64,000 nucleotides of DNA from Bactrocera neohumeralis (taxonomy: Eukaryota > Arthropoda > Insecta > Diptera > Tephritidae): the NCBI RefSeq assembly GCF_024586455.1, contig NC_065921.1, positions 71,239,528-71,303,527 of the forward strand, read 5' to 3'. Below the pieces are notes generated by a model. That model did no database searches and was not told the origin of the DNA. It saw nothing but the letters and a program-made list of their open reading frames with translations. The position numbers were made by a program, and so were the translations under genes. Below, one piece after another: positions 59,725-64,000 of the stretch. Within the stretch, counting starts at the first letter, position 1; every line of letters begins with the position of its first letter.

Positions 59725-60790
59725 AAAAATTCTTAATTTCTTCTTCAAAATCTTTGTCGTCTCCCCGGAAGTAATACCTGATGGCACCAATATACTGGTG
59801 CCAACGTTTTTTTCCAATCCACGAAACAATTGTTAAAGTCAATTTCCGGAATAGCCTTCAATGCTCGTAGCGATTCACGTTTAATGTCTTCAGTTGACTC
59901 AAAACGGTTTCCTCGGAGCGCTCGTTGGAGTTTGCTGAATAGCCAGAAGTCAGACGGAGCTAAATCAGGGAAATACAGTGGTTGCGGCACGATATAGGTT
60001 GAAAATTTGGCGTGAAATTTCTCAAAGAATCAATGCAGTATGCAACGGTGCATTATCGTGATGCAAAAACCGAAAGTTGTCGGCCCAAAATTCTGATCTC
60101 TTTTTACGAGTAGCTTCACGCAAATGACGCATAACACTCAAATAGTATTACTTGTTGACAGTTTGGCCGGTCGGAAGGAATTCGGAGTGTACCACACTTC
60201 GTTAATAGAAGAAAATTGTCACTATAACCTTGATTTTTGACTGCTCAGCCGTGGTCTTTTCTGCTTCGGCTCACCTTTGCCGCGATATTCGGCCGGTTGA
60301 TCGTCTATTTCTGGGTCGGGTCTAGTAATAATACGTTTCATGTCATTCCTGTAGTCGGAAAGCATTATTTCCCAGACGTTAATGCGACGCTGCTTTTCGA
60401 AAATTTGATTGATTTCGTAACCAATTGTGCTTTCACTTTTCTTAGGCCCGAATCGTCTTTCAAAATGTTTTTCAATGATCCTTCCGATATTCCAACAATG
60501 CCAGTAAGATCTCTAACTGTTAATCATCGATTCTCAACCAGCAATTCCTATATTTTATTGACGTGTTCAGCATTAGTTGATGTTGATGACCGTCCTGGAC
60601 GTGCTTCGTCGTCAACACGTTCTCGATCTTTCAATATTTTCTACCAATCATAAACACTTGCTCGCGAAAATGATTACCACCGAAGGCCTTTTCCAACATT
60701 CTGAAGGTTTCGGCGCCAGAAATTGTTTTGAATGTCCTTAAGCATATACAAAAGTTTAAAACAATTTTCAATATTGCACACAAAAAAAAA
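59725..60790 (-). mobile_element. nearly full-length but degenerate mariner
   Basis: Minus strand, in order: RVDDEARPGRSSTSTNAEHV (about 60620-60560), LTVRDLTGIVGISEGSLKNI (about 60520-60460), FLHHDNAPLHTALIL (about 60070-60030), YFPDLAPSDFWLFSKLQRAL (59978-59920), RFESTEDIKRESLRALKAIP and KRWHQYIGAIRYYFRGDDKD (to about 59755). Stops and frameshifts occur throughout. The spacing suits a DD34D mariner. Its start abuts a Tc1-like remnant at about 60800. Confidence 0.82.
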
Positions 60791-60799
60791 AATCCGAAA

Positions 60800-61620
60800 A
60801 ACTTCAACAAAAATATACCGCAGAATTAACACTATCTCCTGAAGATACCCAAAAATTGAGTTCCACTGACATTCTATGTGAAATTCAAGATGAATATAAT
60901 GGCCAACTATTCAAGAAAACAATTTCCCGTTGTTTGGTCGTATCTGGACTTCACGGCAGGGCAGCACGCAGGAACCCACTTCTGACTAAATTTCGTAGAA
61001 ACGACGCGTAGACTTTGCCAACTCTTATTGGTCTAAGACAACAAATCAACGGAGGTATGTCGCTTGGAACGATGTAACAAAAATTAATCGCTTAGGTCCT
61101 GATGGTCGAAGGTATATTCGCCGTCCAATAATTCAATAATTTGATCCTCGCTATGTTCCACGCGTAGTTGAGTATGGTGGAGGATCAATCAAGGTGTGGG
61201 GATGTTTTATCTGAACTGGTGTTGGTCCACTCTATAAGATTGATGGAATTTTAAACAACGAGAAATACTTCCACATCCTAAAAAATGTCATGTTGCTATA
61301 GACTAAGGAAAATTTGCCTGCTATAAGAAAGACAACAATTCAAAGCATACGTCTAAGTTGAAACAAAAGTTTTTTAATGAAAATTCTATCAATGTTTTGG
61401 AGTGGGAATCATCCAGCCCAGACTTTAACCCTATAGAACATATTTGGATAATGTTAAAAAAGCCATATGCACCAAAAATATTCCAAATATGGATGTTCTT
61501 TGTGATGAAATTAGAACGGCATGGCAAGCTACACCATTGGTGTGCTGTCGGAGTCTTATAACGTAAATTTGGAATCGATGTGAAGCAATATTAAAGCAAA
61601 AAAGATAAACAACAAAATAC
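60800..61620 (+). mobile_element. degenerate Tc1-like transposon
   Basis: Plus-strand blocks: KKTISRCLVVSGLHGRAARR then NPLLTKF (about 60920-60990), a CGDVLSELVLVHSIR-type block (about 61195-61240), and NSINVLEWESSSPDFNPIEH then IWIMLKKPY (61385-61470), the Tc1 carboxy-terminal catalytic motif SPD.NPIE. Several frameshifts and stops. Confidence 0.78.
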
Positions 61621-63484
61621 TAACTGAAAGTAAGCAAGTTTTTGTAATATCATTATTTTTTGTTGATAAAATATTTTCGTTTCTAATTAGTTGTCGCACT
61701 CAAATCGTTGATTCCACATGTGTTTGTTAAAATCTTCAAAACAAAAACGAATTTTAAACAAAATTTTTACTATTAGAGTTTAAGTTTAACATAGGTTTCA
61801 ATAAAATAAGTGAAAATACAATAAATATACGTGATTTATTGGAAAATAACATCATTTAATTCAAAATAGGTGTCGTTTCTATTAATTTGCTGTCAACAGC
61901 TGTATATATCAGAAAGATACTTAATATACTTTTGGCTCACCCTAATGTTTATAAAACAAATATGTACACCGTGTTGTTCAGTGTGCTCACCAACGCGTGT
62001 CGAGGCGTCGATGCGTCGACTGGCAGGTCTAGGCCTGGTTTTGTGCGGTGTGTGGGGGGGTGACGCCAAAGAAATCAGTAGACAACAGTGTTTATGTACA
62101 AATATCTACATGTATATTATGTATGTATGTATGGCTTATAGCTTTTCTACAGTTGCAAACAGATTTCAGCGCCTTTTGCTTTTTTTGTATTCTAACTGTT
62201 GTCTATGCCGCCAGTTAGCCATCGCCATATCCCAGACCCGTTTGCAGGCCTTAGCTTACGTTTTGCCAACGGCCATGGCTTTCACGCTCGTACACTTGGT
62301 TGGTGTGTGGCGGTGGTGCGTCGTACATGGTGTATTTGATGTGGCGGTGGTAAGTGATTTGTGGTCAGAAAGCCGTACAAACACAAACATGCCAATAAAC
62401 CAAATAAATATACACATAACAACAACAATAAAAGTGATAGCCGCCTATGAGTTACCTTTCTGACAGCGCTCGGTTGACTGCTTGAGGCTATACGCACATA
62501 CATATGTACATAACATATGCGACGTTCCGTCTTTGGCAAAGTTTGCCGCCGAGCCCATCTCCGCACACAGCCAACCGCAGCGTGGTGGCTCTTTCACTGG
62601 AACCCGCATGCAACAGCATTTCGCTCCAATGTGGTTACGTAGAACCGGACTCGATTGCTTGTCAGCGTAGAGATTACACTCGCTAACTGCGCTTATGTGG
62701 ACTAGTATTTGCTTAGCCAGATATTTAATCATTTGCTCACTGCAAGTGTACTTACAGACATACTTATGCGCCGACTGTCGTGTCACTCAGCCGTCAATCA
62801 GTCGAAAATCGCGGTCAAGTGCTGCAGTTCTAAATACCGGCAAACAATTGCAACCGGTTATACGTTACGTACAAGGCATAAATGCAAATACAACTTTCCA
62901 AAGTTGCAACAAAAATTGATCATTTCGTCGACCATAAACAGTTGACGCTGATGGTGAACACCGAAGTGCTTTGCTAATTATTTGAGCCGGATAAAACAGA
63001 AAAGTGCGTTGTGCCAAATGCATTTAAAGTTTTCCCTTCTAATTGACTTTTAAGGAGTTTTCCTCCAATTAAATCTTTTTTGCAAGAAGCCAAGAATTTC
63101 GTTTTACCGATTTCGCACGTACATTCTTGTCACCAGGCCGATTTAAGGTAGCTAGTTGTGCCGAAATGCGAACATGCTTAGTTTATTTCTTTAGTTAATA
63201 TTACAAGAACAGACGGTTTCTTACAGACCGATAAGGAATTCTTGAAAACACTTACAGATAAAGAAATAACTAATTAAGACATTATACGAAATCATGTTAA
63301 GTCAATGACGGTACGTGTTACCCCTATTGCTATTAGGCGCCTTCGAGTTTATACTTTTATGGCATCTCCAGAAACCAGAAAACAAGAAACAAGAACAAAG
63401 TTAGCTTCGGTTTCATTGAAACTAAAATACACTCCACACTTGTACTTATTATGGCATAAAGGTATAAAAAAATCTTTATCTTGT
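61621..63484. other. intergenic, no gene recognised
   Basis: At 61928-61943 GGCTCACCCTAAT is an inverted end of the TTAGGGTGAGCC family. 61980-62300 is GC-richer and has a long frame (61870-62463 +) without recognisable homology. It could hold an untranslated exon, but I see no protein gene. Confidence 0.4.
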
Positions 63485-63782
63485 TAAAGATCCATAAGTT
63501 TGTATGGCAGCTTTATGCTCTTTGGTTCGATCTGACCAATATGTTCGGATAGGTAGTACTGTCTTGAATAATAATCTGTGCCAAATTTCTTGTAGATAAC
63601 TTGTCAAATTAAAAAGCTTTCCATACAAAACTTGACTTTGAGCGGTTAGTTTGTATGACAGCTTCACCCTTGGGGAGAAAAGCATGTGTGCAAAATATCA
63701 TATCGTCATATAATAGACTGAGGGATTAGTTCGTATATATACAGACGGGCGGACAGACAGACTCAGCTCGGTCAAACAGTCG
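63485..63782 (+). repeat. GTTTGTATGGCAGC dispersed repeat, copy near right edge
   Basis: It contains AGTTTGTATGGCAGCTTTAT, TTGTAGATAACTTGTCAAAT, AGTTTGTATGACAGCTTCAC and ACAGACGGGCGGACAGACAG. It ends by running into a mariner. Confidence 0.7.
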
Positions 63783-64000
63783 AAATTATTGGTACAAATT
63801 ACCCAAAGAGGCTCGAGAACGAACGGGAGAGTCATCAACATCAACAGATAATCAACATGTCAATAAAATAAAGAAACTGGTGCTTGAGATTCGACGACCA
63901 ACGGTTAGAGATCTTACTAGTATATTCGGAATATAGAAAAGATCAGTGAAAACCTTATGGAAAGCTCAATTGTGCCTAAGAAAAATGAAAGCAGGATTGG
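63783..64000 (+). mobile_element. mariner N-terminal part, cut by the window edge
   Basis: Plus-strand translation contains ARERTGESSTSTDNQHVNKI then KKLVLEIRRPTVRDLTSIFG, one stop, RSVKTLWKAQLCLRKMKAGL. These match the mariner helix-turn-helix region as in the copy at 59725-60790. It continues beyond the window, so completeness cannot be judged. Confidence 0.75.

Noticed and set aside
61870..62463. 197-aa plus-strand ORF
   Set aside because: Composition is low-complexity (microsatellite-derived MYVCM blocks, many C/L/F), with no recognisable domain or splice support.

Overview
The window is insect nuclear DNA, most likely from a tephritid fruit fly (a Bactrocera, Zeugodacus or Ceratitis relative). 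The protein genes are close to Drosophila proteins, are split by short GT-AG introns, and sit in AT-rich DNA. The flanking DNA is full of the palindromic ACATATGTATGT microsatellite and of mariner, Tc1, Jockey-like and RTE-like remnants. No bacterial operon, CRISPR array, tRNA or rRNA gene was seen.

The left 36 kb holds the genes. Argonaute-1 (AGO1) lies on the minus strand (ATG near 11.8 kb, stop near 2.27 kb). I assembled it by hand from nine exons that add up to exactly 947 codons. Head-to-head with it, on the plus strand, is mitochondrial ribosomal protein L53 (three exons, 154 aa), followed 69 nt later by an uncharacterised 60-aa membrane microprotein ORF. After a 13-kb repeat-rich stretch come the APC/C subunit APC5 (ida; three exons, 759 aa, plus strand) and, tail-to-tail with it, the proteasomal ubiquitin receptor Rpn13/ADRM1 (four exons, 375 aa, minus strand). 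Divergent from Rpn13 is a PAIP1-type poly(A)-binding-protein partner (507 aa, one coding exon, plus strand, with a likely spliced 5'UTR). These genes are housekeeping or RNA-regulatory, and I see no reason to treat them as a shared pathway.

The region from 16.6 to 22.5 kb and everything right of 37.4 kb is mostly transposon debris. The layers can be ordered from target-site duplications (TSDs). A Jockey-like retroelement sits inside a TA-flanked mariner deletion derivative (15-bp TSD). A second Jockey-like copy (11-bp TSD) carries a 29-bp CAA-tailed mini-insertion (7-bp TSD). A third copy contains a 106-bp fragment of a fourth (11-bp TSD). A 112-bp CAA-tailed SINE-like unit (8-bp TSD) interrupts an old mariner. 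TTAA-bounded MITEs, a perfect-period 154-bp tandem array, DD41D (rosa-like) mariners and a degenerate Tc1 element fill the rest. A pair of candidate non-coding exons near 42.6-43.1 kb may be the 5'UTR of a gene lying beyond the window.

I found no convincing new multi-gene system. The most original signals are the SINE-like CAA-tailed family with its micro-insertions, the inverted-repeat rearrangement in the presumed AGO1 3'UTR, the mRpL53/microprotein pair, and the 154-bp array.
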